Source of the DNA: Candidatus Nitrosotalea sinensis
Lineage (GTDB): Archaea > Thermoproteota > Nitrososphaeria > Nitrososphaerales > Nitrosopumilaceae
NCBI RefSeq assembly: GCF_900143675.1
Contig: NZ_FRFC01000003.1
Coordinates: forward strand, 248,001-312,000
Direction of reading: 5' to 3'
Length of the DNA stretch: 64,000 bases
The position numbers and the translations under genes were made by a program. The notes below the pieces were generated by a model, which saw only the letters and a list, made by a program, of their open reading frames with translations, was not told the DNA's origin and ran no database searches. Below are positions 15,827 to 25,268 of this stretch, piece by piece; within the stretch, counting starts at the first letter, position 1; every line of letters begins with the position of its first letter.

Positions 15827-16558
15827 TTGGGTAAGCGACCACTAGTAAGAAGACGAGGTAGAGGAGGAATGCAATTCCGAGCAGCTTCTACTGGAAAGTT
15901 ACTTCCTGCTAAATATCCACGATTTCAATTAGGAGAACAACATGAGGCGGAAGTGGTTGACATTGTGCATGAAACAGGACGAGATGCTCCTCTTGCTAAA
16001 GTGAGATTTGAGACTGGACTCTTTTCTTTTGTTCCGTCAGTTCTTGGTACAAAGATTGGTTCTAAATTTCAATTTGGTTTAAAATCTAATATTTCTCCAG
16101 GTAATGTAATCAGTGTTCAAAACATACCTGATGGTACCATTGTATGCAATGTTGAGAAACATTTTGGTGATGGTGGTGCAATAGTAAAATCTGCTGGTAC
16201 ATATGCAACTGTATTTTCACATAGCTCTGAAGGTGTAACAATAAAACTTCCATCTGGCAAATTCACAACTCTTAATCCTCAGAATAGGGCAATGATTGGA
16301 GTTCTTGCAGGCGGAGGTGTTGGAGATAGACCGTTTATGAGGGCTGGACCTGCATGGAGACGAAAGAAATCAAAAGGACACAAATATCCTATAGTACGAG
16401 GTGTTGCTCAAGCAGTTTATGTACACCCCCACGGTGGTGGAAGACACCAACACGTTGGAAGAGGATCAACAGTTTCACGAAACGCACCGCCTGGACGTAA
16501 AGTCGGAAGCATAGCAGCAAGAAAGACTGGACGTTCTAGAATGAAAGAAAGAGAATAA
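15827..16558 (+). CDS. rpl2: 50S ribosomal protein uL2
   Basis: A 243-residue ribosomal protein L2, starting at TTG 15,827. The conserved C-terminal PTC-proximal segment HPHGGGRHQHVG is present, as are RRGRGG near the N-terminus and the GDRPFMRAG region. It binds 23S rRNA and is needed for subunit association and peptidyl transfer. Here it is apart from a large ribosomal operon and divergent from cdc48, with 99 bp between them. Confidence 0.97.
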   Translation: MGKRPLVRRRGRGGMQFRAASTGKLLPAKYPRFQLGEQHEAEVVDIVHETGRDAPLAKVRFETGLFSFVPSVLGTKIGSKFQFGLKSNISPGNVISVQNIPDGTIVCNVEKHFGDGGAIVKSAGTYATVFSHSSEGVTIKLPSGKFTTLNPQNRAMIGVLAGGGVGDRPFMRAGPAWRRKKSKGHKYPIVRGVAQAVYVHPHGGGRHQHVGRGSTVSRNAPPGRKVGSIAARKTGRSRMKERE

Positions 16559-16583
16559 TCCTGGACTAGTCTCTGAATAACAA

Positions 16584-16862
16584 ATGAATACAAAGAGAGT
16601 TCGTATTTTAGTAAGTGGAAAAGTACAAGGTGTATATTTTCGTCAGGGAACTATGGAGACTGCTGAAAAAAATAATGTCTTTGGTTGGGTGAAAAATCTT
16701 CCAGACAATCGAGTAGAAGCCATTTTGGAAGGAGAAGATTCAAACGTTAATGCCGTAATAGACTGGGCTCAATTTGGTCCTGCTGGCGCAATTGTAACGG
16801 AATTACAAGTTTCTGAAGAAAAATATCTTGGAGAATTTTCTGATTTTCAAATTCATTACTAG
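16584..16862 (+). CDS. acyP: Acylphosphatase
   Basis: A 92-residue enzyme that hydrolyses acyl phosphates. The catalytic R20 in GVYFRQG and N38 in GWVKNLPD are both in place, and length fits the family. It follows rpl2 with a 25-bp gap and may be co-transcribed. Its 3' end overlaps the convergent gene by 4 bp. Confidence 0.93.
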   Translation: MNTKRVRILVSGKVQGVYFRQGTMETAEKNNVFGWVKNLPDNRVEAILEGEDSNVNAVIDWAQFGPAGAIVTELQVSEEKYLGEFSDFQIHY

Positions 16863-17188
16863 TGAATATTAGTATAAGCTTCTAGCAGTAATTTTTTGAC
16901 TTCTTCAAGATTGTCATTTGTCTTTACTTGCATCTCTTTTTCTGATTCTTTTCTACCTTTTTTGATCTTTATTACTATATGATCTCTCTGAGGTTCAATA
17001 TCTGCAAAACTACGAAATTTAATTGATTTTGAAAATACAACTCTATGCATACGGACATCTTCGATAACATTTTTTCCAAGCGACAAACAATAATCTCGAA
17101 GCTCATCAAATAATGGAATAATTGTTGCTGGTATGCTAGGCTTGAATTCAGCATAAGTTCTACTTTTACCCGAAATTAGACCTTCCAT
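16859..17188 (-). CDS. DUF5655-like protein
   Basis: A 109-residue soluble protein. It carries PSIPATIIPLFDELRDYCLSL, then strands with VRMHRVVFSKSIKFRSFADI and HIVIKIKKG, resembling the DUF5655 family found in archaea and bacteria. The biochemical role is unknown. It lies between acylphosphatase (convergent) and the SRP RNA gene. Confidence 0.7.
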   Translation of the reverse strand: MEGLISGKSRTYAEFKPSIPATIIPLFDELRDYCLSLGKNVIEDVRMHRVVFSKSIKFRSFADIEPQRDHIVIKIKKGRKESEKEMQVKTNDNLEEVKKLLLEAYTNIH

Positions 17189-17219
17189 AATTTATATGAT
17201 TTTGATTTAAGAATATTAA

Positions 17220-17536
17220 GGTAGTAGATCCGCCAGTTCCAGTCTAAACAAGCGGTCTCATCTCAAGTCAAGCAAGATCCGCCACGTAGACGAAGCAGCG
17301 TGGATGCTCTACCTTAGGATTGCTCCCTCCCGGACCTCATCCCTTTCGGCAGTTAGAACTTGAGAGTTATCCCTTCGGATAACTTCAGTCCTGTATCCAC
17401 CCGCTTCGGCGTGATTTCATATCCGCAAGTCAAGCGAGTACCGTCTATCTAGAGATTTATCCAGCGGTTACTGGTCTCTGCATATAGCCGGTTTCAGAGG
17501 CAGGGCACGGCTAGCGCCCCAACCCTACCTACTACC
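17220..17536 (-). ncRNA. ffs: Signal recognition particle RNA (7S)
   Basis: About 317 nt on the minus strand. Its ends pair: GGTAGTAG at 17,220-17,227 with CTACTACC at 17,529-17,536, the helix-1 closure typical of archaeal SRP RNA. The minus strand contains the helix-8 signature GGTCCGGGAGGGAGCAA (plus positions about 17,320-17,340) and, near the 5' end, a G/C-rich Alu-domain region. It scaffolds SRP19 and SRP54 for membrane targeting. It fills the only stretch over 300 bp without a protein gene. Ends are approximate to a few bases. Confidence 0.9.
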
Positions 17537-17577
17537 GAATTTATTGTAAATACAAGTTCTTTATCTGCATTGGGTTT

Positions 17578-18486
17578 TTAGTTTATTCTTAAATTGGCTA
17601 GTGTGTTGCACACTGAACATGTATTTCCTGTGCATTCACTACCGCATTTAGAACAAATTCTCCACTCTGAATTATTAGATTCTTTGAGAGTTGTTGAAAT
17701 CTTTAGTATTGATTTGTACATGTTATTCTTGATGCCACTATGCGTCTTTTCTAAAGAATTTAGAAAATTACGGATCTCTGTTCTAATACCCTCGTTCATG
17801 TGAGGGCATTCTTCTGACTGGAATGGAATATTATTTGTGAATGCATAAAATACAATCTCATTTTCGTAAATCTCACAAAATGGCTTTATCTTTCTTAATC
17901 TGTTTTGTGATGTATCTGGATTCATCCAGCCAATCTTTTTGGTATCTCCAGAAATTATGTTTATAACAAATGTTTGAAGCATATCATCCAAATTATGTCC
18001 AGTTGCTATTGCGTCAACATTGAGGTCAGTTGCTCCAAAATCAATTGCCCTTCTTCGCAAGACTCCGCATATTGAACAAGAAGAAGTTTTGTCATTATTT
18101 CGAAGATCCAATGTCTGTTCCAGGGTTGTACCGAAAAGGGAACTGTATGGGTACACTTTGTGTTCTACATCTAGTTTCTTACAAAAATCTTCTACAATCT
18201 TGAGTGCCTCGTCTCTATATCCTGGAATTCCTTCATCAACGGTGATTGCCTTTAGGGTAAATCTATGGTCTAGTGAAATTTTTTTCAATACTTGTAATAA
18301 TGAAAGAGAATCTTTTCCACCTGAAACTGCTACTCCTATTGTATCGCCAGATCTTATCATGTTGTATTTTGCTATTGTTCTAGAAGTCTTGTTTACTATG
18401 GAATCTGAGAAACAAATTGAACAAAGATTCTCTCCCGAGTATTTTCTAGAATATGCTGCTATGTTTTCACAACGATCACATTTCAT
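17578..18486 (-). CDS. tRNA 2-thiolation enzyme (TtuA/Ncs6 family)
   Basis: A 302-residue PP-loop enzyme. It has an N-terminal zinc finger (C3, C6, C22, C25), the ATP-binding motif SGGKDS (55-60), CSICG in the central domain for cluster binding, and a C-terminal Cys cluster CSKCGSECTGNTCSVC. The family 2-thiolates U34 or U54 of tRNA using ATP and a sulfur carrier. Which position is modified cannot be told from sequence. It is last in the LSm-L37e-rpiA unit, with a 23-bp gap after rpiA. Confidence 0.9.
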   Translation of the reverse strand: MKCDRCENIAAYSRKYSGENLCSICFSDSIVNKTSRTIAKYNMIRSGDTIGVAVSGGKDSLSLLQVLKKISLDHRFTLKAITVDEGIPGYRDEALKIVEDFCKKLDVEHKVYPYSSLFGTTLEQTLDLRNNDKTSSCSICGVLRRRAIDFGATDLNVDAIATGHNLDDMLQTFVINIISGDTKKIGWMNPDTSQNRLRKIKPFCEIYENEIVFYAFTNNIPFQSEECPHMNEGIRTEIRNFLNSLEKTHSGIKNNMYKSILKISTTLKESNNSEWRICSKCGSECTGNTCSVCNTLANLRIN

Positions 18487-18509
18487 AAAATATTTCTAAT
18501 CCTTGCATA

Positions 18510-19181
18510 TTATACAATTTCATATTTACCGTTTTCTTTTACTTTGTAAATAATGTCTGGTTTGGAAAATATTCCTACTTCTATAACTCCTGGTATCTCA
18601 ATTATTTTTGTTGCAAGCTCCTTAGGATTTCTAATTTGGCCAAAATCACAGTCAAGTATGACATTCCCATTCTCTGTCATAAATGGATAGCCTCTATCCA
18701 ACAATCTTATGTGTGGGTTACCACCTATTTTTCTTATCTGCGATTCTGTTATTTTTCTTGCAAATGGGTGAACCTCAACAGGTACACTCCTGTTTAGTTT
18801 CTTGACAAATTTTGACTCGTCTGCAATGATTACTACTTTGTCTGCAATGCTTATCAGAATCTTTTCTCGTAATAGAGCTCCGCCTCCACCTTTTATCATA
18901 TTACCACTTGCATCTATCTGGTCTGCACCGTCAAAAACTAGATCAATATGGTTTATCTGATCTGCCTCTATTAGTGGAATCTGCCCCCTTTCAGCTTCCA
19001 TTTTGATTTGTAAAGATGTTGGTATTGCTTTTACAGAAAACTTGGTCTTTTTGATGTGGCTTGACAATAGTCTTACTATGGCGGTTGCGGCTCTTCCACT
19101 ACCAAGACCTATCACAAAATTGTTCTTGATCATCTTTAATGCCTGTGGGGACAATGCCTCTATGGCATCATCAACTGTCAA
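18510..19181 (-). CDS. rpiA: Ribose-5-phosphate isomerase A
   Basis: A 223-residue isomerase interconverting ribose-5-phosphate and ribulose-5-phosphate for nucleotide synthesis. Motifs GLGSGRAATA, DGADQID and KGGGGALLREK mark the substrate loop and the catalytic Asp/Glu/Lys set. Its start directly abuts the stop of the upstream gene, so the genes are coupled. Confidence 0.96.
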   Translation of the reverse strand: MTVDDAIEALSPQALKMIKNNFVIGLGSGRAATAIVRLLSSHIKKTKFSVKAIPTSLQIKMEAERGQIPLIEADQINHIDLVFDGADQIDASGNMIKGGGGALLREKILISIADKVVIIADESKFVKKLNRSVPVEVHPFARKITESQIRKIGGNPHIRLLDRGYPFMTENGNVILDCDFGQIRNPKELATKIIEIPGVIEVGIFSKPDIIYKVKENGKYEIV

Positions 19182-20150
19182 TTACTCTACCTCTACTTGT
19201 TCTAGTTTTGACAGTGCCTTCATTATTTCACTTTTTATTTTATCTAAATCCTTGTCGTCATCTTCTAATTTTTCTTCTTCTGGAATCTTAATTGGAGTAG
19301 GTAACTGGATCTTTCTTTCATGTTCCGGTTGGTCGTGTTTTATCTCTGGTAATGTCTCAATTGTATTTTGTATGATAGGTTGGGGAACAGTTACTGTTAT
19401 TTCCTCAACTATTGATTCTGTAATCTTTAACGTTTGTACTGGTTCTATTTTTGGTTCTATGATCTGAGGAGTTTGGGGCTCTGCTTGGACGGGTTTTATT
19501 AATTCAGCAGGAAATTGTGGGGATTTACCTGTGATCTCTGTTAATGTACTCAATTCAACTGTTCTGTGTTTCTCGTGCATTGGCACTTCCATTGGTGGCA
19601 ACCATTCTTGTGTTCTTTCTGGCTTGACAATCTTTTCTTCTTTAACCTCTGTTTTTTCTTTATGAGTATCTAATTTTGGTTCAATTTTTTTCTCTTGTGG
19701 AATCTCAATTATCTGGACGGGTTTTTCTATTTGCTTGGGTTGAATAGTATTTACTGTGATCTTTGAAGAAATTTCATGTAATCTTTGATCTAACTGTGAA
19801 AGCTTGTTGTCCATTAGTGAAATCAAACTGTCTCCTACAGGACCAAGATCTGGATATCTGCTGGCTACTTCTAATTTCTCAATCTTGGCAATTATTATTC
19901 CAAGTTGGTGTTGATAACGCAGTAAAAGCTTGTCTTTTTGTATTTTATTTACGTCTGATTCTTGTTGATGAATCCTTGTAATTGTTTTTGATAAAATCTC
20001 TTTTTCCATTCTCAGTGAATGTAACTGAGATGTGATTGCAGAATTGACAGTGGGCACATGCTTGCTACGTTTGACTTTTGGAATTTTGTCCAGTGCTACC
20101 GCGGTACATGCACCTGCAATAGAACTAAAAGCTAGGACTATTTCTTCCAT
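19182..20150 (-). CDS. Unknown coiled-coil, Pro/Glu-rich protein
   Basis: A 322-residue protein with a weakly hydrophobic N-terminus (1-19), a basic patch (24-30), a long helical region with coiled-coil character (about 45-130) and a low-complexity Pro/Glu/Ile tail (about 130-290). A final short charged helix ends in EQVEVE. It sits directly between rpl37e and rpiA with no gap on either side. It is probably a lineage-specific structural or membrane-associated protein; function is unknown. Confidence 0.7.
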   Translation of the reverse strand: MEEIVLAFSSIAGACTAVALDKIPKVKRSKHVPTVNSAITSQLHSLRMEKEILSKTITRIHQQESDVNKIQKDKLLLRYQHQLGIIIAKIEKLEVASRYPDLGPVGDSLISLMDNKLSQLDQRLHEISSKITVNTIQPKQIEKPVQIIEIPQEKKIEPKLDTHKEKTEVKEEKIVKPERTQEWLPPMEVPMHEKHRTVELSTLTEITGKSPQFPAELIKPVQAEPQTPQIIEPKIEPVQTLKITESIVEEITVTVPQPIIQNTIETLPEIKHDQPEHERKIQLPTPIKIPEEEKLEDDDKDLDKIKSEIMKALSKLEQVEVE

Positions 20151-20318
20151 CTAAGTATACCATTTGATCCAAGTATATTTCCTTATCTTGGCCTCTGGAT
20201 ATCCACAACTTGCACATCTTTTATGTCGTATGTGGTAGGAGTTCTTGCCGCATCGTCTACATCTAATGTGTAAACGCCCTTTTGTGTATCCTCCCATTGA
20301 GGTGGTACCCTTTGTCAT
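20151..20318 (-). CDS. rpl37e: 50S ribosomal protein L37e
   Basis: A 55-residue zinc-ribbon ribosomal protein. Conserved parts are KGTTSMG at the N-terminus, the pair CRRCG (near 20-24), CASCGYP, and the basic C-terminal segment. It lies between the LSm gene and the 322-aa gene; the LSm-L37e pair is a common archaeal arrangement. Confidence 0.93.
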   Translation of the reverse strand: MTKGTTSMGGYTKGRLHIRCRRCGKNSYHIRHKRCASCGYPEAKIRKYTWIKWYT

Positions 20319-20325
20319 AGTATAC

Positions 20326-20556
20326 TCACTTTGGTGGAGGAGATATAATTACTACGTTGTCTCCTCTGACAACTATGGTACCGAGGCTTTTTGTCTCTCC
20401 TTCAGAAGGAATCTCTTCTGAGGATTCAAGTAGCAGATTCATGTGTTGGTCAAAACCGTGAAGATTGCCTCTTATCACTTTGCCGCCTTTCAGCTTGATA
20501 AGCACAACCTTGTTCAGGCTTTCATCAAGTACTTTTACTGCCATATCTACTGACAT
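20326..20556 (-). CDS. LSm/Sm-like archaeal RNA-binding protein
   Basis: A 76-residue Sm-fold protein forming a ring that binds U-rich RNA. The Sm1 motif ([21 protein letters not shown]) and Sm2 motif ([11 protein letters not shown]) are clear. It heads the operon with rpl37e 7 bp downstream. Confidence 0.95.
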   Translation of the reverse strand: MSVDMAVKVLDESLNKVVLIKLKGGKVIRGNLHGFDQHMNLLLESSEEIPSEGETKSLGTIVVRGDNVVIISPPPK

Positions 20557-20616
20557 TTATTTCACTTATTACCCACTCTAAGGAGGGTATATATTAAAAT
20601 TTCATTGGTGAAATTT

Positions 20617-21324
20617 TCAACCTGCTCCAGTGAGGCAAGTTTGACTCTCTTTTGATAAATTTGAGATTATCTCCTTTAGAATCGTTTTTCCTGCTCTTGC
20701 TGTAGCAGTAGTAGGATCTCCCCAAACGCCATTTTTTGTGACAGAAATAAATGACTTGTTAGCTTTTTTACTTATTCTTTTTAGATCGCTAACTGGCATA
20801 TTTTCAGGTACTAATCCCTTTTCGGCTTTGTGCATGGATACCTTATTTGATATTGCTAACATGATGGATGTTTCAACAAATCCTGCATGATCAAATTTTC
20901 TTTTCATAAAACGCCAATACGAATAGACAAAAACTCGTTGTCTAGTTGTCTTGGATATTTTTTCTGGTATTTTTTTTAACGCATTTTGGTTTCCGTGATG
21001 TCCATTGAGGATTATGACTTTTCTTATGTTGTTTTCTGATAACGAATTACATAATTCTATCAAGATCCTCTCCAAGATGCGGCTGGATACACTCATGTTG
21101 AAAAATGGACGATGTTCATAGGAGACGCCATATTCTATGGTAGGTAAAAGCAAAAATTCATTTCTTTCAGCTACTTGCCTTGCTATGTGCGAAACAATAT
21201 CTGTATCTGTGGATATGGGAAGATGTGGACCATGTTGTTCAATTGAACCAACAGGGATTATTGCGACTGTATCTTTTTTTGTTAATTTGATAATGTCTGT
21301 ATTTGTAAGGTCTCTTGCTATCAT
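20617..21324 (-). CDS. Creatininase-family amidohydrolase, ArfB-like
   Basis: A 235-residue metal-dependent hydrolase with PVGSIEQHGPHLPISTDTD (E29, H31, H34, D40) and NGHHGN as metal ligands. Archaeal members include ArfB, which removes the formyl group from a pyrimidine intermediate of riboflavin and F420 synthesis. Other members act on creatinine or related amides. Its start overlaps the stop of purU by 4 bp, pairing two possible deformylases in one operon. Confidence 0.85.
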   Translation of the reverse strand: MIARDLTNTDIIKLTKKDTVAIIPVGSIEQHGPHLPISTDTDIVSHIARQVAERNEFLLLPTIEYGVSYEHRPFFNMSVSSRILERILIELCNSLSENNIRKVIILNGHHGNQNALKKIPEKISKTTRQRVFVYSYWRFMKRKFDHAGFVETSIMLAISNKVSMHKAEKGLVPENMPVSDLKRISKKANKSFISVTKNGVWGDPTTATARAGKTILKEIISNLSKESQTCLTGAG

Positions 21325-22178
21325 TTAGATCTCTTGGGTTTGACATGAACCTTTCCCCAATATACCTCTAGCCTTTCGTCCAAATGCATTTTTACAGCTT
21401 CTAATAGTGTACTTGCTTCTAATTTTTGCCCCTTCTTTTTCAGTGACTCTATGGTTTCATTTTCATTTATTGCAAAAGCATCCTGAAATATTATAGGTCC
21501 TTGATCCAAATCTTCTGTTACGTAATGGGCCGTACAACCTACTATTTTTGCTCCTCTCTCATACGCTTGAACATAAGCAAAGGCACCTGGGAATGCAGGT
21601 AATAATGACGGATGTATGTTGATTACTCTATTGGGATATCTCCAGACAAAGTTAGGTGAAAGTATTCTCATGTATCTTGCAAGTACTATCAGGTCCACAT
21701 TGAATTTTTTTATTATTGAGATTATTTTTTCCTCTGCCTTTTGCTGGTCCTTCTCATCAACTAATACAAAAGGAATTTTGGCTTTTTTTGCTAAGGGGGA
21801 TAAAGTGTCTTCTGTACCTATTATGACTACAATCTCTCCATTGATCTTCCTCTTTGTCCTTGCATCTAAAATTGACTCAAGACAATGAGGTTCTTTTGTA
21901 ACAAGTACTGCAACTTTTTTGCTTTTTGATATTTCATAATGTATGTTTACCTCCATCTTCAGGTTTCTTGCTAAATTCTCTGCTTCTTTACTAAATTTTT
22001 CCATATCTAGTTTCTTTACAAAAGACGCTTCTAGATACATTCCAAAAAGTCCCTTTACCACATTTTGATTAATTTTCTCTATGTTTCCATCATTCTGAAA
22101 TATGAAATTAGTAAAACCAGCCACTACTCCTTCATGATCTTTTCCTACTATGACAAGTTCAACAATGGTTTTGTTCAT
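21321..22178 (-). CDS. purU: Formyltetrahydrofolate deformylase-like protein
   Basis: A 285-residue protein with an N-terminal ACT domain (about 5-75) and a C-terminal formyltransferase fold with INIHPSLLPAFPGA, then GCTAHYVTEDLDQGPII. This carries the catalytic Asn-His-Asp set. PurU hydrolyses 10-formyl-THF to formate and THF. The region between the two domains contains a KKVAVLVTKEPHC linker typical of PurU. Confidence 0.92.
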   Translation of the reverse strand: MNKTIVELVIVGKDHEGVVAGFTNFIFQNDGNIEKINQNVVKGLFGMYLEASFVKKLDMEKFSKEAENLARNLKMEVNIHYEISKSKKVAVLVTKEPHCLESILDARTKRKINGEIVVIIGTEDTLSPLAKKAKIPFVLVDEKDQQKAEEKIISIIKKFNVDLIVLARYMRILSPNFVWRYPNRVINIHPSLLPAFPGAFAYVQAYERGAKIVGCTAHYVTEDLDQGPIIFQDAFAINENETIESLKKKGQKLEASTLLEAVKMHLDERLEVYWGKVHVKPKRSK

Positions 22179-22335
22179 TCTAACTGTTAGACATACTGCA
22201 CTTATTAATACTTAAATAGCCTTTTGGATACGTCGTATTGTAAGAATGCTAGTCCAACTAGATATTATAATTCTGTAATGTGTTGCTAATGGGAGATACT
22301 AGTTTTTCAAATTTCTATACAAATGAGGGATTCTG

Positions 22336-22518
22336 ATGGACAAGCAAAAAAATTCTCATAGATCTCATAATCGTGGAAATAGTTATGATCACAATAATCC
22401 TGTCAAAATTTGCAAGGTTTGTTCCACCATAGGTGATTGGCACTGCTATGAGTGCTCAAACAATTTCTGTAGTGCCCATTTTCACAGTCATAAAGAAATG
22501 CAACTCTGTATTGTTTAG
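22336..22518 (+). CDS. Small zinc-binding (B-box-like) protein
   Basis: A 60-residue protein with CKVC, CYEC and a Cys/His-rich run (NNFCSAHFHSHKE), giving a B-box-like zinc finger. GAGGG lies about 8 bp before the ATG, supporting translation. Its stop ends 1 bp before the 3' end of the tRNA-Leu gene on the other strand. Function is unknown. Confidence 0.6.
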   Translation: MDKQKNSHRSHNRGNSYDHNNPVKICKVCSTIGDWHCYECSNNFCSAHFHSHKEMQLCIV

Positions 22519-22519
22519 G

Positions 22520-22604
22520 TGCGGGAGGTGGGATTTGAACCCACGAACTCCTAAAAGACAGGGTCCTAAGCCCTGCGCCTTTGACCAGGCTTGGCAACTC
22601 CCGC
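22520..22604 (-). tRNA. tRNA-Leu (UAG)
   Basis: An 85-nt type II tRNA with acceptor GCGGGAG/CTCCCGC, anticodon loop CTTAGGA (anticodon UAG, codon CUA), a long variable arm, T-loop TTCAAAT and discriminator A. Confidence 0.95.
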
Positions 22605-22653
22605 ATGCACCATGATTTTTAAGACAAATTTATTCTATTGTCGATGGTAGGGC

Positions 22654-24000
22654 ATGGGGAAGTTATTTGGCACTAATGGGGTTAGGGGGGTATTTGAGGA
22701 AGATCTTACCCTTGATTTCATATCCAAAATAACTGCTTCACTTGCAGCTTTTTTTAAAAAAGGGCCAATTCTTGTAGGTTATGATGGACGAGTATCAAGC
22801 ACAATAATATCAAAAGTAGTAATAGCTACTTTGAGTTCCTCTGGTCTTGATTCTGCTGTATGTGGTCTAGTTCCTACTCCATGTCTACAATATGCTACAA
22901 AGAAACTCGGATATAATGGTGGCATAATGATTACCGCATCACATAATCCTCCGCAATATAATGGACTGAAGGTTATTGCAAAAGATGGGATTGAAATATC
23001 AAGAGAAGATGAGCTCAAAGTAGAAGAGATTTATTTTACGAAAAAATGGAAAATATCTAAAAAATTCGGTATTATTACTACTGAACCAAAAGCAATTGAT
23101 GTCTATCTGTCAGGAATTAAAAAACAAATAAACATAAAAAAAATAAAATCGTTGCATCCTACAATAGTGCTAGATCTTGGTAATGGTGCTCAAGCAGAGG
23201 CTGCACCTATATTGTGCAAAGATCTTGGTTGCAAAACAATTCTAATAAATGAAAAAATTGATGGAGCTTTTCCTGGTAGAGGTTCAGAGCCTACACCTCA
23301 AAATTTAGAAAAATTATCAAAAATGGTTGTAAAATCAAAAGCTGATTTTGGAATAGCTTTTGATGGTGATGGCGACAGAAGCATTTTCTGTGATGAATCA
23401 GGAAAAATTCTTACAGGTGACAGATCTGCATTGTTGTTATCAAAATATATTCTACAAAAATATCCTAAATCAAAACTAATTACTTCTGTCAATTCAACAT
23501 CTGTGATAGAAAAAATAGCTTCTGATTCACAGTCAAATGTTTTACGAACTAAAGTAGGTAGTGTTGAGGTATCACGTAAAATGGTTAAAGAAAAAGCAAT
23601 TATTGGTTTTGAAGAAAATGGTGGTTTTATGTTTGGTAAACATAATCAAGTCAGAGATGGATCTATGACAATGGCAATATTGCTTGATCTTTTGGCAACT
23701 ACTGGGAACTCTTTGTCTAAGGAAATGGATAGTCTTCCTCCATCTTTTACTACAAAAGACAAAATCAACTGTACAAAAGACGAATTCAAGAAAATCATTC
23801 AAATATTACAATCAGAACCATACAAAAAAGATCTTACCGATGGAATCAAGTTATCATTAGATACCTCTAGCTGGATAATGGTAAGACTCAGTGGCACTGA
23901 ACCTATAGCTAGAATATATGCAGAATCTTCGTCACAATCTAAACTTGATGAAATATTTAACAAATACTTGCAAAAAGTAAAGGCAGTACTTGACAGATAA
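22654..24000 (+). CDS. glmM: Phosphoglucosamine mutase / phosphohexomutase
   Basis: A 448-residue alpha-D-phosphohexomutase. It has NGVRGVF at the N-terminus, TASHNPPQYNGLK with the phosphoserine, the metal loop DGDGDRS and the sugar-binding EENGGFMFG. The RLSGTEP phosphate-binding loop is near the C-terminus. It likely converts glucosamine-6-P to glucosamine-1-P for UDP-GlcNAc. Mannose or glucose substrates are not excluded. Confidence 0.9.
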   Translation: MGKLFGTNGVRGVFEEDLTLDFISKITASLAAFFKKGPILVGYDGRVSSTIISKVVIATLSSSGLDSAVCGLVPTPCLQYATKKLGYNGGIMITASHNPPQYNGLKVIAKDGIEISREDELKVEEIYFTKKWKISKKFGIITTEPKAIDVYLSGIKKQINIKKIKSLHPTIVLDLGNGAQAEAAPILCKDLGCKTILINEKIDGAFPGRGSEPTPQNLEKLSKMVVKSKADFGIAFDGDGDRSIFCDESGKILTGDRSALLLSKYILQKYPKSKLITSVNSTSVIEKIASDSQSNVLRTKVGSVEVSRKMVKEKAIIGFEENGGFMFGKHNQVRDGSMTMAILLDLLATTGNSLSKEMDSLPPSFTTKDKINCTKDEFKKIIQILQSEPYKKDLTDGIKLSLDTSSWIMVRLSGTEPIARIYAESSSQSKLDEIFNKYLQKVKAVLDR

Positions 24001-24060
24001 CACTTTTAAAACCAATTGTAAGCACACAAAGAATGGAAATGATCCCAATGGGTGATACAT

Positions 24061-24447
24061 GTGGCTAAGGCTTATTACGTAAAGTTTCAAGTGCCGGCTG
24101 ACTTGGTTAGCCCGATATACGAAGCTGTAAGAGTTGCACATCAAAGTGGCAAAGTAAAGAAAGGTACCAATGAAGTTACAAAAGCAATAGAGAGAGGAAT
24201 AAGTAAACTAGTAATTATTGCAGAAGATGTAGAGCCTGCAGAAGTAGTTGCACATCTTCCTATACTATGTGAAGAACATGGAATTCCATATGGCTTTGTT
24301 CCAAGTAGACAAGATCTAGGTAAATCTTTAGGCATTGATGTTACTTCTGCTGCTGCTGCGATATTAGACGCAGGAGATGCTCAACATATAGTAGACCAAA
24401 TTGTGGCATCATTGTCGCAGATAAAAGGCGGTCAAGCTAACCAATGA
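24061..24447 (+). CDS. rpl7ae: 50S ribosomal protein L7Ae
   Basis: A 128-residue kink-turn-binding protein shared by the ribosome, C/D and H/ACA snoRNPs and RNase P. The motif [16 protein letters not shown] is diagnostic. I place the start at GTG 24,061 (MAKAYYVKF) because GGGTGAT at 24,050-24,056 is well spaced for it. A GTG at 24,052 would add three residues. It leads a conserved archaeal operon through aIF5B. Confidence 0.95.
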   Translation: MAKAYYVKFQVPADLVSPIYEAVRVAHQSGKVKKGTNEVTKAIERGISKLVIIAEDVEPAEVVAHLPILCEEHGIPYGFVPSRQDLGKSLGIDVTSAAAAILDAGDAQHIVDQIVASLSQIKGGQANQ

Positions 24448-24650
24448 GTACCGAAGTTCCTACTTCTGCCGAAGTTATACAAATAGTGGGTAGAACTGGA
24501 ATTGCTGGTGAAGTTATACAAGTACGAGTAAAGATACTAGATGGAAAGGATAGAGGTAGAATCCTTACAAGAAATGTTAAAGGATCTGTAAGAATGTCAG
24601 ACATTCTTATGTTGCGAGAGACAGAACGTGAAGCTAGAAAAATAAAGTGA
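24444..24650 (+). CDS. rps28e: 30S ribosomal protein S28e
   Basis: A 68-residue OB-fold ribosomal protein near the mRNA exit. It has [22 protein letters not shown] and the C-terminal LRETEREA. It overlaps the L7Ae stop by 4 bp. Confidence 0.96.
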   Translation: MSTEVPTSAEVIQIVGRTGIAGEVIQVRVKILDGKDRGRILTRNVKGSVRMSDILMLRETEREARKIK

Positions 24651-24656
24651 TAAAAA

Positions 24657-24860
24657 TTGAGTGTTCTTGTCAAGCCTTGTAGTTTTTGCAATAAACCTGT
24701 AGCAAAAGGTTCGGGTACTATGCTTGTGAAAAACGATGGTACAGTCTTTTGGTTCTGTTCTTCAAAATGTAAAAAGAACATGCTAGTCCTAAAACGAGAT
24801 CCAAGAAGACTCAAGTGGACCAACAGATATGTAAAAGGCGGAATTAAGGTCAAAAAGTAA
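24657..24860 (+). CDS. rpl24e: 50S ribosomal protein L24e
   Basis: A 67-residue zinc-binding ribosomal protein with CSFCNKPVAKG and CSSKCKKN, and a basic C-terminus. It starts at TTG, 6 bp after rps28e. Its stop directly abuts the ndk start codon. Confidence 0.95.
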   Translation: MSVLVKPCSFCNKPVAKGSGTMLVKNDGTVFWFCSSKCKKNMLVLKRDPRRLKWTNRYVKGGIKVKK

Positions 24861-25262
24861 ATGACTGAACAAACATTATTCATTGTCAAGCCCGACGGAG
24901 TAGAAAGAAAACTCGTTGGAGATATTGTCTCAAGATTTGAACATAAAGGCTTTAAAATTGTAAAATTAAAGATGTTCACTTTTACAAAACAAATGGCTGA
25001 AGAATTTTATGCAGTACATAATACAAGACCTTTCTTTGGTGAATTAGTTTCTTTTATCACATCAGGAAGTGTTGTTGCAGCTATAGTAGAAGGAAATAAT
25101 GCAATTGCTACGACTAGATTGATGATAGGATCTACAAAATCATTTGAGGCAGCACCAGGAACAATAAGAGGAGATTTTGGATTGGGAATATCTGATAACA
25201 TCATCCATGCTTCTGACTCTAAAGAAAGTTTTGAAAAAGAAATAGCTGTGGTATTCAAGTGA
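24861..25262 (+). CDS. ndk: Nucleoside diphosphate kinase
   Basis: A 133-residue kinase keeping nucleoside triphosphate pools balanced. The catalytic H116 lies in NIIHASDS, and [13 protein letters not shown] and the GTIRGDFG loop are conserved. It lies in the L7Ae-aIF5B ribosomal operon, a common archaeal arrangement. Confidence 0.97.
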   Translation: MTEQTLFIVKPDGVERKLVGDIVSRFEHKGFKIVKLKMFTFTKQMAEEFYAVHNTRPFFGELVSFITSGSVVAAIVEGNNAIATTRLMIGSTKSFEAAPGTIRGDFGLGISDNIIHASDSKESFEKEIAVVFK

Positions 25263-25268
25263 AGATAA

